From positions 434,001 through 498,000 of the forward strand of contig CAJNOJ010000043.1 of the NCBI GenBank assembly GCA_905250025.1: a stretch of 64,000 nt of DNA, in the 5' to 3' direction. Source of the stretch: Adineta ricciae. Lineage: Eukaryota; Rotifera; Eurotatoria; Adinetida; Adinetidae. Made by a program: the position numbers and the translations under genes. The notes beneath the pieces are model-generated. The model worked only from the letters and a program-made list of their open reading frames with translations, was not told the origin of the DNA and searched no databases. Positions 1 to 12,400 of the stretch are shown piece by piece; position 1 is the first letter of the stretch, and the number at the start of each line of letters is the position of its first letter.

Positions 1-244
1 CATCAAACCGAATGAAAAACAACAAAAGAGTAGCAATATCAATCGAACAGGGAAAAGATTGCACAAAAGAAAAAACAAATAAAAATAAATTATTCAAATC
101 CAGTAAGCATTTCGTGCATGTGTTTCATTCACCTGATCTGCTTGACTATCGAACGTATAACATGAATTGATTTGCGTTTCTTTTTTCATCTTCTTGATAG
201 ATGTATGTCCACAGAAATTCTAGATGTGTTTTAAGACAAATCTT

Positions 245-1159
245 TCATTTAGGTTGCCGGAGAAGAAGTAATGTCATAGCTGCGTCGACAACTTCAACGC
301 TTGGAGTTGAAGATGTTCCTGATGAATCAGTTTTCAAACGTTGTTTTTTTCTTTTCGTTTCTTCGGATGAGCTGAGACGATGAATAGTTTTATCTCGTTT
401 GCGATCTTTCAACGGACAACTGTTTTCATCGTTGGTATGACGAATGATATCTCGTTGCCTTTCTGAACATAGACGTTCGAATATATCTATTGTACATTGA
501 TTTGTTAACGATAGTTGCCGAGTATTCATAGTTAACAGTGTGTCAAGTAGAAGTGAACGTTTTGAACGATCAGTTGTCCATAGCGGATAACGTAATTTAC
601 TTCCATTCGACGGATTTTTGATAATTTTCACAAAAAATGAAATTTGCTTGGTCATGTGATAACGAATTTTACTTTTCAGACGAGCACTGTACAGTAGATG
701 TTCATCAGTTGAAGAAACAGTGTTGTTGTTGTTGTTATTATTATTGTTAGTTGCAGTTGATTGTTCGATATTTCGTTCAATCCAATCACAAATTTCATTT
801 AATGTTAACGTTCGGCTTTTCGAACTTTCGATTGCAAATAAAATCCAAAAACATAGAGCAGAATGTGGCGGAGAGACAATATCAGTCGTTGTAACACGTT
901 CACTCGAAGAATTTAATGATGACGAATCAATATCGTGTTCACTATCTGATGAATCAATGAGACTCGACGGTGGTGGTGATGAGCGATGGCGATGTTTATC
1001 ATTGATGTAACTTGGTAAACTTTTACTCAGTGTTGGTACAGCGTGTGTTGAACGTGATGATGAGGACGACGAAGATGAACGATCAAATATGTCCGATTGG
1101 GTTAACCAGGATAATTCTGTCAGATCATGATCAGATTGTTGTTTTAAATTAGTTAACAT
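245..1159 (-). CDS. Divergent forkhead-domain-like protein
   Basis: Single-exon reading frame of 304 aa. Residues about 97-195 read like a forkhead winged helix: PPHSALCFWILFAIES (helix 1), LTLNEICDWIERNI (helix 2), LKSKIRYHMTKQISFFVKI (recognition helix) and a wing ending in PLWTTD. Forkhead proteins are nuclear transcription factors. The usual RHNLS core is RYHMT here, and a poly-Asn run (about 138-146, coded by TTG/TTA repeats on the plus strand) is inserted between helices 2 and 3. The N-terminus is Ser-rich and the C-terminus has a Lys/Arg-rich stretch (KRKKQRLK) that could be a nuclear signal. A polypyrimidine-AG acceptor lies four bases upstream of the ATG, so a 5' leader exon or a trans-spliced leader is likely. 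Forkhead identity is by motif only; the FoxN-like flavour is a guess. Confidence 0.6.
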   Translation of the reverse strand: MLTNLKQQSDHDLTELSWLTQSDIFDRSSSSSSSSRSTHAVPTLSKSLPSYINDKHRHRSSPPPSSLIDSSDSEHDIDSSSLNSSSERVTTTDIVSPPHSALCFWILFAIESSKSRTLTLNEICDWIERNIEQSTATNNNNNNNNNTVSSTDEHLLYSARLKSKIRYHMTKQISFFVKIIKNPSNGSKLRYPLWTTDRSKRSLLLDTLLTMNTRQLSLTNQCTIDIFERLCSERQRDIIRHTNDENSCPLKDRKRDKTIHRLSSSEETKRKKQRLKTDSSGTSSTPSVEVVDAAMTLLLLRQPK

Positions 1160-3236
1160 TTGTCTAGAAGTAAATTATGTGTCATGTTCTTATTTCATTG
1201 AATAAAGATTTTTAAATACACAATCGGACGTATAAAAGCATGACATGTACTTAGAGAATTTCAAATTAATAGCTTTTCAATGGTATTGTGTTCGGCTCTA
1301 TTTCATTCTCTCAGAGTATTCCTTAGTAAATACAAAGTTAAAGATCTAACAGTGATTGAAATGGGATAAATATCGGCAGTGATCTGACTTGTTCGTCTAT
1401 CTAAAGTCAAATACACGTATGAGAAAAAAAGGCAGAAGAAGAAGAAAAAAGAAGAGAAGTGTGTAGAATTAAAAAGTAGAGGGTGAGCGAGTGAGAATAA
1501 TAGTAGCGTTGAGAAGGAGAGACAAAGACGAAAAAGAGAAGAGGAGAAAAGAGGTGAGAGAGAAGTGGATTGAATCTTTCTCGCAGAGTTAGTCGTGAAG
1601 GTATGTGTGTGCGTGTGCCCGTCGAGAAGAAAGAAGAGATAGACGACGACGATGACGACAAAGTAATACTGGTTAAGAATGAGAGAACTATTGCTTAGCA
1701 ACACGACATCTGTCTTCTACGACTTTGCTCAACATATGAAGAGACATTTACTTCTATATACTCATGTCTCATGACATCAGGATGAACGATGGAAAAATAG
1801 AGAGAGAGAGAGAAAGAAGACGGCAGACATATTGGCTTCCTTTTCTGGTGTATGCTGAAATATCTGCGTAAATCTGAGACAATATGACGAAGAGAAAAAA
1901 GATCTCTTTTATTAAAAGAGAATAACTACGTATACAAGTGATAGATGAGTAATACAAGAAAAACTAACAAGTAACTCGTAATGGAAATGATAATTTAACA
2001 AGAAAATTTTCATATTCAAGTGATGCTTTAATGAAAAAAAACCTCAACTGACAGTTTTCTTTCCATCAAACTCGGAAAAAATCTAGCAAACGTTCATTTC
2101 CTTTTTATTTCAAATCGATGAGTTTGTCATTAAATAAAAAGATAAATACTTACACGCGCGCACACACACGTCAGTTTTTATCAGAAGAAAATCATTTCAA
2201 AGGTGTCCCGTACTCTAACATTGTTTTCTCATCGATGCTACCAAGCGTCGCACTTACCTTGTTTCCTTTGAAACATGAAGATTAATACGATTGGCTCGCA
2301 AATAAGCGCAGAAAGACATTAGATTTTTCATTGAAAATTTCACTTGGCTATTAATTATTAACGATTACTTAGAAAGAGCTCGCTCCTGTCTTCTTGAAAT
2401 CTATGACGTCGTTTGTTTTTCTTGTCTTTAATAAGATGAGAAGTACAATCCACGTGAGATTACTCTAAAAACTTTCCTTTCCAGGATAGGGGATGCATAC
2501 TTCATCATTGCGTGTGAATAAATAGACAAAGTCGACTGAAAATATGTTGCATGTGAATTCTAAAATCGAAACTTTTTGTCTGGTATTCGTTACAGAGTGC
2601 GAAATACACTTCAAAATCGTATTATTTGGATGTATTAAGATAAGATTTGACTGCTGACGAATCAATCATTCCGATTAGATGGTATACAATTCTCTTCAAG
2701 CAGACATAAACTTCTTATCTTGTAGTGCTATCACTTGCTATGTTCACTTGTCACAAGAAAGGAAATATAGAAGCTGAATACCTGTTTGGACAGCTGGAAA
2801 GCGCGCAAGAGAATGAACTTCTATCTATCGATGGCAAAGCACAAAAATATTTGTATTAGATATCTATGGATTTAGATTATTAATATTTTCTTTGCCGTTG
2901 CTATGAAAGAGAATCTAATGAAATGATAAATCTCTTGCTAGACGACACTTGAGTATGTCTGGTATGAAGGAATTCCTTCTTCTTCTTTTGTTAGAAATTG
3001 ATCAGTAACTATGTGCATTTTTGTCTGAATTAAAACTTCAGCAAAAGATTTAGATGAAAAGTCGATAGAATGACATCGACAAATATCGCCATCTATGACA
3101 CTACCAATTCGTCGGTTGTGAAATACATGCCAATAATGCTGGCCCAGCTGATTTGTTCTTACGAAAGTGGGAAAAAAATGTACTCTGCCGTTATTTCCAC
3201 AACTGTTTCGGAACGATCAGTCGAATCTTCAATATA
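1160..3236. other. Intergenic region, no gene seen
   Basis: About 2 kb between the forkhead-like gene and the coiled-coil gene. It contains a purine-rich block (1420-1580), an AG dinucleotide run near 1799-1816 and a short CG/CA run near 2155-2169. The reading frames here are low-complexity and show no family motif. It probably holds regulatory DNA of the two flanking, divergently transcribed genes. Confidence 0.5.
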
Positions 3237-5217
3237 ATGAACAGAGGACTTGATGAGGATGCGAAACTTTTACAAGATCCAAACAAATTGTATGAATACC
3301 TTTTGGACAATATTGAAAGCATGAATCAAAGTCTCACTGACGAAGCAGATTTTCTTAACAACGATATTAAAGCCTGCCATGAACATATTGAAAAGATCAA
3401 AGAAAAATTCTTGAAAAAGATTGAAGAATTTTCGAAGAAGCTTGAAGACATTCGTAGACAAAATGAAGAACTATCAGGAGCAAATAAGAATGTCTTGGAT
3501 GATGCTTCGAGCAAAATTAATGACCTGTTCGAATCAAAACGATATACGGAAGGTTAGTGTAGATAATTCGCTCGACATAGGCGATTTAACTTTTTTGCTT
3601 TTAAGCTCTAGAAGAATATCGAGCATATGAAAAACGTTTCAACGAACGCAAAAGGCTGAAAAATGAAATGCTCAACTTCCGTCGAAATGAACAGGATATC
3701 GATCGATTCTTTTCAACGAATTCTCCACTAAACGAGCCTCCGGTACCATCATCAAATCCAGTACCATCTGCCACTAACACGATGTCTGTGGAGATCGGCG
3801 ACGAAGATGATGAAGTATATACTCCTAAAAAACAAGAACTACGTCAAAAAAAGAAACTTGACAAAGATGATTTTGGGAATGAGGATGACGGCATGAAAAC
3901 AGAAGATGCACAGCAGCATTTGTAAGGTTTAACATTAGAATTTTACAACATTTATGTACTGCTTCCATCATTCAGATCAACTTTTGGAATTCGTTCAAAT
4001 CGCGTAGATAAACAGTCGCAACCAACACTCACGCTAGCTAATACTAACACGTAAACTTAGATGCAATAAAATCTCTTCTTTCGAAGTGTAGCGAATGAAA
4101 AATGAATTTCATCTTAGGACAGTCAATAATCCATCTTCGACATCAAATTCAACTGTTCAACCAAAATATACCATAAGCAACAGACTACGATCGACATCGA
4201 GTAATACGAAACAATCATCGTCCAATCGTAACCTTTCTGCTGCTTCTTCCACTAAAAATAGCCAACTAGAACCTCTAAACATGAAACCGGGTATATATCA
4301 AAGTTTAATTGATAGAGTTATACTCACAAATTTATTACATTTCGCTTTTGATACAAACCACGAATATACTCCATTGTTTCGTTCTAGTTGTTCTATACAA
4401 ACTTGAAGACAATCATTTTCTGTTGATGACTTGCACGACGAACGACATTATCCTATTCAAATGTCAATGTAATCGATTAGATCGATGGCGTTTAGACTTG
4501 ATCGAGCGACGTACTCATAGTACTGCTAAGCTCGAATGGCACGACGGCTTGATCATATCGATGGGTTCGATTGACAAACAACAAATCTATATGTTCACTG
4601 AAAAAGGATTTCATACTTTTTATATTCGATCTGATCGTCGCGGTATATCACGGATCTTGCCACGAGGTAATGATGATGGGTCAGATATTGGTAATTATTC
4701 GTACAATTCGCCTGAACGTGGAATTGGTCTTGTTCACGAGAAACATATGTATCATATATTTTTAAATCGTAAAAGTCGTTGGACACTATCACAATATTTA
4801 CTGGATACTGTTGCTCATTTGTATAATTATGACTTAGCAGCGTTATTTCCCGATGTTGAACGTTTTATTCAATTTTGCATTACTGATAGAACCATGAATT
4901 TTCTCGTGCAATTGTCGGATTCATCGTATGCTGTTGTATTTTGTTCAGCGAATGACTGTAGTGTCAATGACTCCCTACGACCAGTTATTTTACCCAATGC
5001 TCATCAACCATTAACAATCTGCCCTGTTTTTATTTCGGCCAGAAACGAATACCACTTTTACATCAACGATCCATCCACTGATACTCTACATGTAATCAAT
5101 ACCGATGGATATCTATATCACCATCAAGTAAAAGCTTATGCGATATGTTATGTGCGAGAAAGCCAAGAATTATTGATTGTAACAGAAAATTCCATATGTT
5201 CGATCGATATCAATTGA
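3237..5217 (+). CDS. Coiled-coil protein with a beta-rich C-terminal half, unknown function
   Basis: Five exons join in frame: 3237-3552, 3606-3921, 3976-4050, 4118-4290 and 4388-5217, giving 569 aa. All introns are GT-AG, four of them 53-97 bp. Residues about 10-145 are a strongly charged coiled coil (ends near KRFNERKRLKNEMLNFRRNE). Next comes a low-complexity, Ser/Asn-rich and acidic linker with a KKQELRQKKKLDK basic patch. The last 280 residues are beta-rich, with repeated strand-turn units (HFLLMTCTTNDIILFKC, YHFYINDPSTDTLHVI, ELLIVTENSICSID) that look like propeller blades. This resembles the layout of TRIM or NHL-type scaffolds without a RING. I do not recognise the family. Confidence 0.7.
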
Positions 5218-5487
5218 ACAAATTTTTATTTTTAAAAACAAATTTCTCTGATGTATCAAAATAGTTTTGTGCTTTTTCTTACATCATTAGCTGAGACACA
5301 TCTGTGAATGTAGAGCGTATGTACTTTTTTTAAAAGCATGAAATCAAACGAAGCAACGTGGGATCTCGATCTATCGTCTAATGCTAACGTCGGTAAATAA
5401 TGACGAAGTCAAAGAATGAGTTTATTTCATTAGGTAATTAAGCAAAGAGAAAAAAACGAAGTGCACACGAATATGTGAAAATGAAGT

Positions 5488-7271
5488 CTACGGTTTCCAC
5501 GGCTTCTCCGAAGCACTGCTTAGATTTGAACGTTCAGAAGCAACTGACATACGTGAACTTTGTTTGGAAACGGATGTCAATGGACGTGACAAACGTGAAC
5601 TATTATCCTGTGGTAATAAGATTTTTTCTAACTGTTGGTTTAGGTCTTCAATATCATTTTGCGTGAATTGTTCGCGTGCGTCAAATGTAATCATTGGACC
5701 TCGAGCTGGTTGTATGGTACTTGCAAGTGATTGACCAACAGGAGCTTCTTGACGAGTACTGCCTGTTGATTGTGGACGCTTTGATTTCGCGGAAGACGTT
5801 CGTGATGTGCTTGGTACTGTCCATGATTGTGGACAAGTGCCAGTCAAAAGGCCACGAGAAAATTTTTGAACAGCATATTTCAAACCTAGAAGATATGCGT
5901 TGATTTAATAATCGAAAATCATTTTAAAAGTTGAAATGTACCTCCTGAAAGCAAGAAGATGTTATTGTAGCCACGTTCCATCATCACTGTTGCAGCTTGC
6001 GGAGCAATTCGTTCATCTTCATCGTACAAGACGATAATTTTGCCCTTGTGATTTTTCTACAAGAATATATCAATATCGTCTTATGAAGTGTTTTGTCACG
6101 CGAAACTCTACGACTTCCTCGACTCATGTGATGAGTGTATGTGAACAAATCTATTTATATAGGTTGCATAATCATACGTAATAATAGAAGAGCTCAGTCT
6201 ACATGTATTTCTTCAAAATCCTACACTCTCTTAGTTGTCATTATGACTGTTTTGCCATCGAGAGCACTTACGTAGAGAAGCAATTCTCTTGATTCGTTAT
6301 TTGAGCAACGTGAAAGCATTGCAGCTGGATAATGATGGGCTAAAACGCAAATCAGAAGTAATTATTTCATTTCCAAAACTAACCCGATTACCCGAGACAA
6401 TATGGTTTGCACGAAATTCGTCTTTGTCACGAAGATCAACGATTAAATACGGCCGTTCATCATACTCTAAATTCATCTGTTCACTCATTGGAGTCTTAGG
6501 CGTGATAGGTGTAGTAGAAGCACGACTTTGATAATTTCTATTTACATCCATTTCCCCAACACCACGAATAACACTAAGGAAACATATGCTAATTCTATCG
6601 TTTGTATTTTCCGAAGAACAATACCTTTGTAATGTTGATCGTTGGGTTTCAACACTCATCTGACTGTCTTGCGTTTGAGGTCGATCGAAATCAGTTAATG
6701 TACGATCGGATGCAATTGGATCTAGACAAGAAATTAATGTTTATTTGGACATATCTTCGTCAAGATAGAATCTCACCCGTATCCGTCGGTTTCGGTGTTT
6801 CAAGTGCATTGATTTCGGCGACTTGAACGATCTAGAATTGACGAAAGAATTCATCGAGATATTAAAAAGCGGAAATCTCTGCTGAACAAACCAATTGAAC
6901 AAGTGTTGATATTTTCATCCGTTTGAATATTTCGCCTGCTTGTTGCTTGCTCGCTAAATAGAAAACCACTTTGCACATGTTAGCTAACGGCAGACACTAG
7001 TTACTTACAAGCACGTGATTCTTCATTGCGTTTGATGAATTTTGTCAAACTATCCCCTGCAAAACAGTTGAAAAGGCGCGTCAGTGTTTGAAGTCTCAAG
7101 AACAAACAACCTGTGTCAAGCGTTGATTGAACATTTTCGTATTTTGGATTGCGCGGTATACGTTTTTCCAATGGCTAGAACAAAAGTCGCAATAATAAAT
7201 TATCAATGACCTTATTTGATTTATTTTACATGAAGTGGTGGTTTCAAACGCTTTGATGTTATTACTGACAT
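5488..7271 (-). CDS. CEP41: Centrosomal protein of 41 kDa, rhodanese-domain ciliary protein
   Basis: CEP41 acts at centrioles and cilia, where it is needed for tubulin polyglutamylation of the axoneme. The gene has about nine short exons, and the protein is roughly 350 aa, close to the human length. The N-terminal block [20 protein letters not shown] then [12 protein letters not shown] matches the conserved CEP41 start (KRIPQNPRYQHIKSRLDTG in human). The rhodanese domain begins at [19 protein letters not shown] and ends with [17 protein letters not shown] and [16 protein letters not shown]. The active-site Cys loop of catalytic rhodaneses is not seen, as in other CEP41 proteins. The C-terminus is Ser-rich and disordered. 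The start at 7271 follows a likely leader acceptor; a further upstream start is possible. Confidence 0.92.
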
Positions 7272-9082
7272 TGCTTCGCGATAATTTCGTAGTTTATACT
7301 CAGCTTCTGTTAAACAATGCTTTACCGTTTGTATTAATCATGTATTACATATATACTCCTCTACCATAACGGTGAGGCATTGTCAAGGCACAACCCTGCT
7401 TTTGCATCTTATTTCATATGAGTTGCTATTTGTTCGAGAAGAAAATTTCATGATTTAGTACATAAATTTACTGCAAATATCGGTTATCGAAGTGGTTTTT
7501 GATTAAAATGTAGAAAATATAGATGTCGCTCTTTTTGGTCTGTGTAAATAAGAAATAATAGCTTATAGTAAGCAAAGCCAGTTGGAGTTGGATTGTATTT
7601 CTTATCCCATTTGTTTTATTTATTTCGCTGATTTCATTTATTGAATGCAAATCTTTAATACACATCGGCAGATTTATCTGTTCTATATCTCTTAAGAGAA
7701 ATACTATATAAACGGACAGTGTTATGGTGTTTGCTGTTCTGTTTTTTTTTGCATGTACATCTTTTCGTTAATCATTCTTCCATGTGCATCATGCCCATCG
7801 AAACATGTCAAGGACAACCAGAACAAAAAATTTCTCTTTTCTTTCTTTCTTTCTTTCCTCTTTTTCTCTTTTCCATTTTTGTGAAAGAAAAAGAGTAGTG
7901 ATGTATGTGCGTACGCGTGCGTAAGTTGTAGTACTCGTATTAGCGTACACAATGTATGATCTGTTGTATAGATGTGTTCGCATACGTATAACTTATATGA
8001 CTTGTTCTCTCTTTTTTTTAATTCGCCACATTCACGATCGCGAATAACGTGGTGAACCGGAATCTTACAACAAGGTAAAATTGAATAAATTTTTGTTTGT
8101 CCTTGATGTTATTGACACAAAATAGGAATAATAACAAACAGATGCGACATAGGGCAGTTGTTTATTATTGACAGGGATACTCGTTTGTCAATTGATACCG
8201 GTCGAAAGGCATATGTTCTATTCCAGAATAGATATTTTTCTTGAATAATCAGTCAACAGCGACAGAAAGAGAAAGAGAAGAGCAGGAAAACTTTAAAAAA
8301 AAAAGTAAATGTCATTAATTTTCTCTTTTGCAAGCGAGGCAACAGCAGTAGCAGTAATAAAAAGATAGCTTTCGAGCTGACACATCACTTCAAAGCGCAC
8401 AACAGTCAAAAGCGATTGTTTGCTAATCACTTGCTCTGTGTGCAACCTTTCGTGAGCGCGGAGAAGAAAATATTTTTTTCGATTGGCAAGAAGGAGCGAA
8501 ATTTCTATATTGATACTATTAAATGTAATGAGAAATCAAATTATTAGATAAAAACCGCTTGATATCTTGAGGAAAAAAGCACAAAATCTATTATATAAAA
8601 TGAGTCATTATGTCTCAACCATCAAGTAATTATTTAAGAATCAGAGACGAAAGAGAAATGTGCATAGGACATTCGTCATTTCTTTTCTTTTTTCTTGCTT
8701 ATACTTTACTTCTTGTACATATGACATCCTGTAGGACAGAATACAATTCGCCGTAGAACAAAATGAAACTATACGAAAGAGATGTTGATGGATAAAATAA
8801 CCCTGAGTTAAGTATTCTCTAACAGTTAAGTACATTTTCTAAACATCAGTTCAAATCTATTGACATTAAAAAGTAAATCTGTTCGATGAGCATTACAACT
8901 ATTATTTTTCTTTCCTATCTTCTAATACATATGCATTATATAATAACCACTCGATGTGTTTTAAGATCTTTTCAGTCTAGATAATAAAAATTCGTGGATT
9001 GTACGAAGATACTTGTTCGTATTCATGTGCGCAGATTGTCCTTTTTTTGGCAATGTTTTAGATTTATTGAAAATTTATCGTC
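7272..9082. other. Intergenic region, no gene seen
   Basis: Divergent promoter region between CEP41 and the 7TM receptor gene. It contains a TTTC tetranucleotide run near 7836-7857 and several AT-rich stretches. The open frames are short and lack motifs. Confidence 0.5.
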
Positions 9083-12000
9083 ATGTCAGCCGATTCCGAC
9101 CAACATCGACCGTCATTTCGCTTTCGTGATAAATTTTCGCGTTTTAAGAATCGTGTGAAAGATAAAATCCGAGATAAAGCAATCAAACACAATGTTACCC
9201 TCTTCGTCCATCATAACTTGACAACAAACGACACACACGATAGTTATTCTTCGAGTTCTCACCACGGTTTTCGTGATCGCTACCATCATTACAAAGATGC
9301 GCTAAAAAACAAAACACATTATGAATCGATCAAACATAAAATCAAAGATAAAATCGATGATACATTCGATTTAAATGATAATAAAACTTATCCGAAAGGT
9401 TTTTATGATTCATTGTTTAGTCCTGAAACCGAGAATGACGTCTATTTACAAACGGCCCTTATATGTCTATGGGTTATCGCCCTTCTATGTATAATACCGA
9501 CGATTATTGTCATATTTTTACCAGCGAGAAAGAAAACTCGAACAACAACGAGTACAAATATGATATTTTTTCATGTGTTTCTCTGTGAACTTTGTTATCT
9601 TACTTATATTTTATTGGCAATGATAAACGTCGGAAAAGATTTTCGTCTAGGATCATTATTTTGCGATATTGCAAACTATGGTACGTAGAAATTTGCATTC
9701 CTAATTCCTTTCAAGTAAATCAATATTGATCATTTGATTTGATGAAATTGTTTTGAAGAAATTCGATCTTGTGATGAGAATTAGTTATTCAATCGAACAG
9801 AATTGAGTATGAAGTGATGATGTGCTAGTGGCGTATGTCAGCAACGAAAGAAACAGCTTATTATGCAAATATGCCATTAAGATATTCCGTACGTTTTATC
9901 GCAAAAATATGTAAACACGATTACACTCAAGCATTTATTACAGCAGAACCAATGTTTGTACCTTGAATTACTCTAGATAAATATAATATGGATAAAAATC
10001 CTTTTCCAAACAACATTTGGTCGATGTAATCATTACGACCAAGATAGGATTATTTTCTTCCCAACGAAAGTATAACGTAACGAGTCGATGACATTTTTTG
10101 AGAATAATAAGACGATTAGTAATGTTTATATTCCTAAAGTTCGAATAGCCAATCCTCTTCGCAGACGATGAGCTGTATATCATGTTTTTTTGATATTATC
10201 ACAAGGCCGTTCGTACTCGGAGACATCCAACGCATGCTGTTGTTCTCTGAAAGAACATCTGCGCAAGATATGATTTGTAAACAATGATAGAGTAGATGAT
10301 GCGACCAGTATCAAAGCCAAATTTCGAATAAAGAGACTTTTTTTTAAATATCTAGGTATGTATGTTACAATTCCGATTATGCAATTCGCTTTACTCTTTC
10401 TTTCGATCGAACGTTTGTCGAAACATTTTGATTTGTCAATGACCTGTTTGAAGATTTTCACAAAACCTTACTTAATCCAACTGATTCTCTGTATTATTTG
10501 GATTGTGCTCATTGCTCTACTTGTGACATTTATGTTTATTAAGAAGCAATTCTCATTCAATTTTATCAAAGACAAGGCTTATAGTTTAGCACCACCTCTT
10601 GTGGGCGATGTTGTACATAAACTCGCATCGCGTCGACATCATTGCTCAATCGATGGTCGATTATCATCAATATTGAAAGCTGTTCTCATTATCTTATTTA
10701 TTTTTTTGATTGTTAAACCGATACTGTTTTCTCTGGGTTTCAATCTGTTATCACCATTTTGTTGTCGTGGAAAAAGAAAAAAAAGTGAAAAACAAGGTGA
10801 TCGTCGAACGACAACATTAGTAACAATATTTCTTTTGTTAAATTTATTTTTCTCCTTTCCATTCTATTTTGTGTCAATGTTTAACAATATATTAACACGT
10901 ATTGATTCGACGAAAGACACATTTTCGCTGGTACTAAAAATATGTTTTATATTACGAATAACAAATATTATATTTGAATGTTTGGCATTTTACATATTCG
11001 AGAGAAATTCATGGAATTTATTGAGCAAGTTATTTTATTATATTACATGCAAGAAGTTTGAAAGTTTCAAGTCATTATCGGATGATGATACAATGTATAC
11101 GAAAGATCCTGCTGTCATAGCTTTTATCAACAATACACGACGAGAGTCGAACGAGGACGACGACGACGATGACAATGATGATGAGGATGATGAGGATGAT
11201 GACGACGACGATGGAGTTAAAATAAAGAAGAAACAAATTACTACGAAAAAGTCAAAGAGACCTGTCAAAAGTAGACCGAAAGAAGACGAAGAACATGAGG
11301 ACGAAGATGAAGATGAAGATGACGGTGCTTTTACTAAAAGGAAGAAGAAGCCATCGGTGACCAAGAGGGAGGAAACAGAAGATGAAAGTGATGATGCGAA
11401 GCTTGTGAAAAAACGAACCAAGAAGTCAAGAAAACAAGTTTCATACGATGATGACGATAAAGATGATGAAGACGATGATGATGATAGTACCAAACGTACC
11501 ACGACGACAATCAAAAGAAAATCTCGGACAAAAGAGGCTGTGATTGATGATAAAGAAGAAGATGATAGTGAAAGCGATCAAGAAGAAGAAAAACAAACAA
11601 TAACAACGGTTAGTAGAAGAAAGGCACGTCCAAAAAGTAAGGAAGAAGACGACGAAGATGAATTAGCCATAATTAGACGAAAATCAGATCACAAAATTGA
11701 AGAAGATGATGACGATGGAGTTCCGATGAATACGAGACGGAAATCGCGTCAAAAGATTAAAGAAGAAGAAGAAGAAGACGATAATGCGGCTCCATCCAAA
11801 ATAAAACGAAATTCTCATCTAAAGGTTAATAATGATGACGAAGAAGAAGAAGAAGAAGAAGAGAAAACTCCACCTACGACAAAGCGAAGATCTCATCCAA
11901 AATTTGCGATTGACATTGAGGAGGAAACTGTTAAGAAACCCAAATCGCAAGCACATACAACAGTAACTCGGCAAGAGAAAACGATTAGAAAGCCTAAAAC

Positions 12001-12400
12001 CAAACCGCATCATGACGATGGCGACATTCGAAGGTCAAATGGAAGACCTACTTCAGCTACTGCCCATCGGCATACCGACACAAAACGTCATTCTATAAAA
12101 CGTGCTTCTACTCCAGCTGAAAGTGATGCCGAAAAAGCCTCGATCGTCAGTCATACATCGGCTACAAATATCAAACCTATCAAAACAAAAGCACATTCAT
12201 CGTCGACTGAACAAAAGCGAACTAGAACTGCTTCAACCGATCCTAAACGATCCCATCATCGAACCGAATCTTCTCCTACACCTCGACCAAAAACGGAAAA
12301 CCACCATCATCATCATCATCATACTTCTACTGCGAAAAAGAAAAAACATTCGAAAGAAGACAGTCGTACTCGAATACTTAAAATGTCCGACGAAGTATAG
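9083..12400 (+). CDS. 7TM receptor (GPCR-like) with a long charged tail
   Basis: Two exons (9083-9680 and 10356-12400) join as G|GT and give 880 aa; the 675-bp intron is unusually long for this window. A charged, His-rich N-terminus (about 120 aa) is followed by seven hydrophobic segments: CLWVIALLCIIPTIIVIFLP, MIFFHVFLCELCYLTYILLA, the IPIMQFALLFLSIERL segment, LIQLILCIIWIVLIALLVTF, AVLIILFIFLIVKPILF, TLVTIFLLLNLFFSFPFYFV and a seventh near LRITNIIFECLAFYIF. SIERL stands where DRY would be, FSFPF where CWxP would be, and NPxxY is not kept. From about residue 425 on, the tail is disordered: runs of Asp/Glu alternate with basic RRKS-like blocks and end in poly-His and a basic patch. Ligand and family are unknown; rhodopsin-like class is inferred from topology. 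Confidence 0.75.
11150..11880 (+). repeat. GAT/GAC/GAA-rich coding repeat in the receptor tail
   Basis: Trinucleotide-rich purine DNA coding the acidic runs of the receptor tail. The opposite strand gives a spurious serine-rich open frame (11038-11514). A loose module of about 25-35 codons, basic RRKS-type block then acidic run, recurs from about 11515 to 11930. Confidence 0.8.

Noticed and set aside
720-1010. Plus-strand frame with poly-Leu
   Set aside because: It is the antisense of the poly-Asn and forkhead-like coding region.
11038-11514. Serine-rich 158-codon open frame on the minus strand
   Set aside because: It is the reverse complement of the GAT/GAC/GAA repeats that code the receptor's acidic tail; it has no independent signal.
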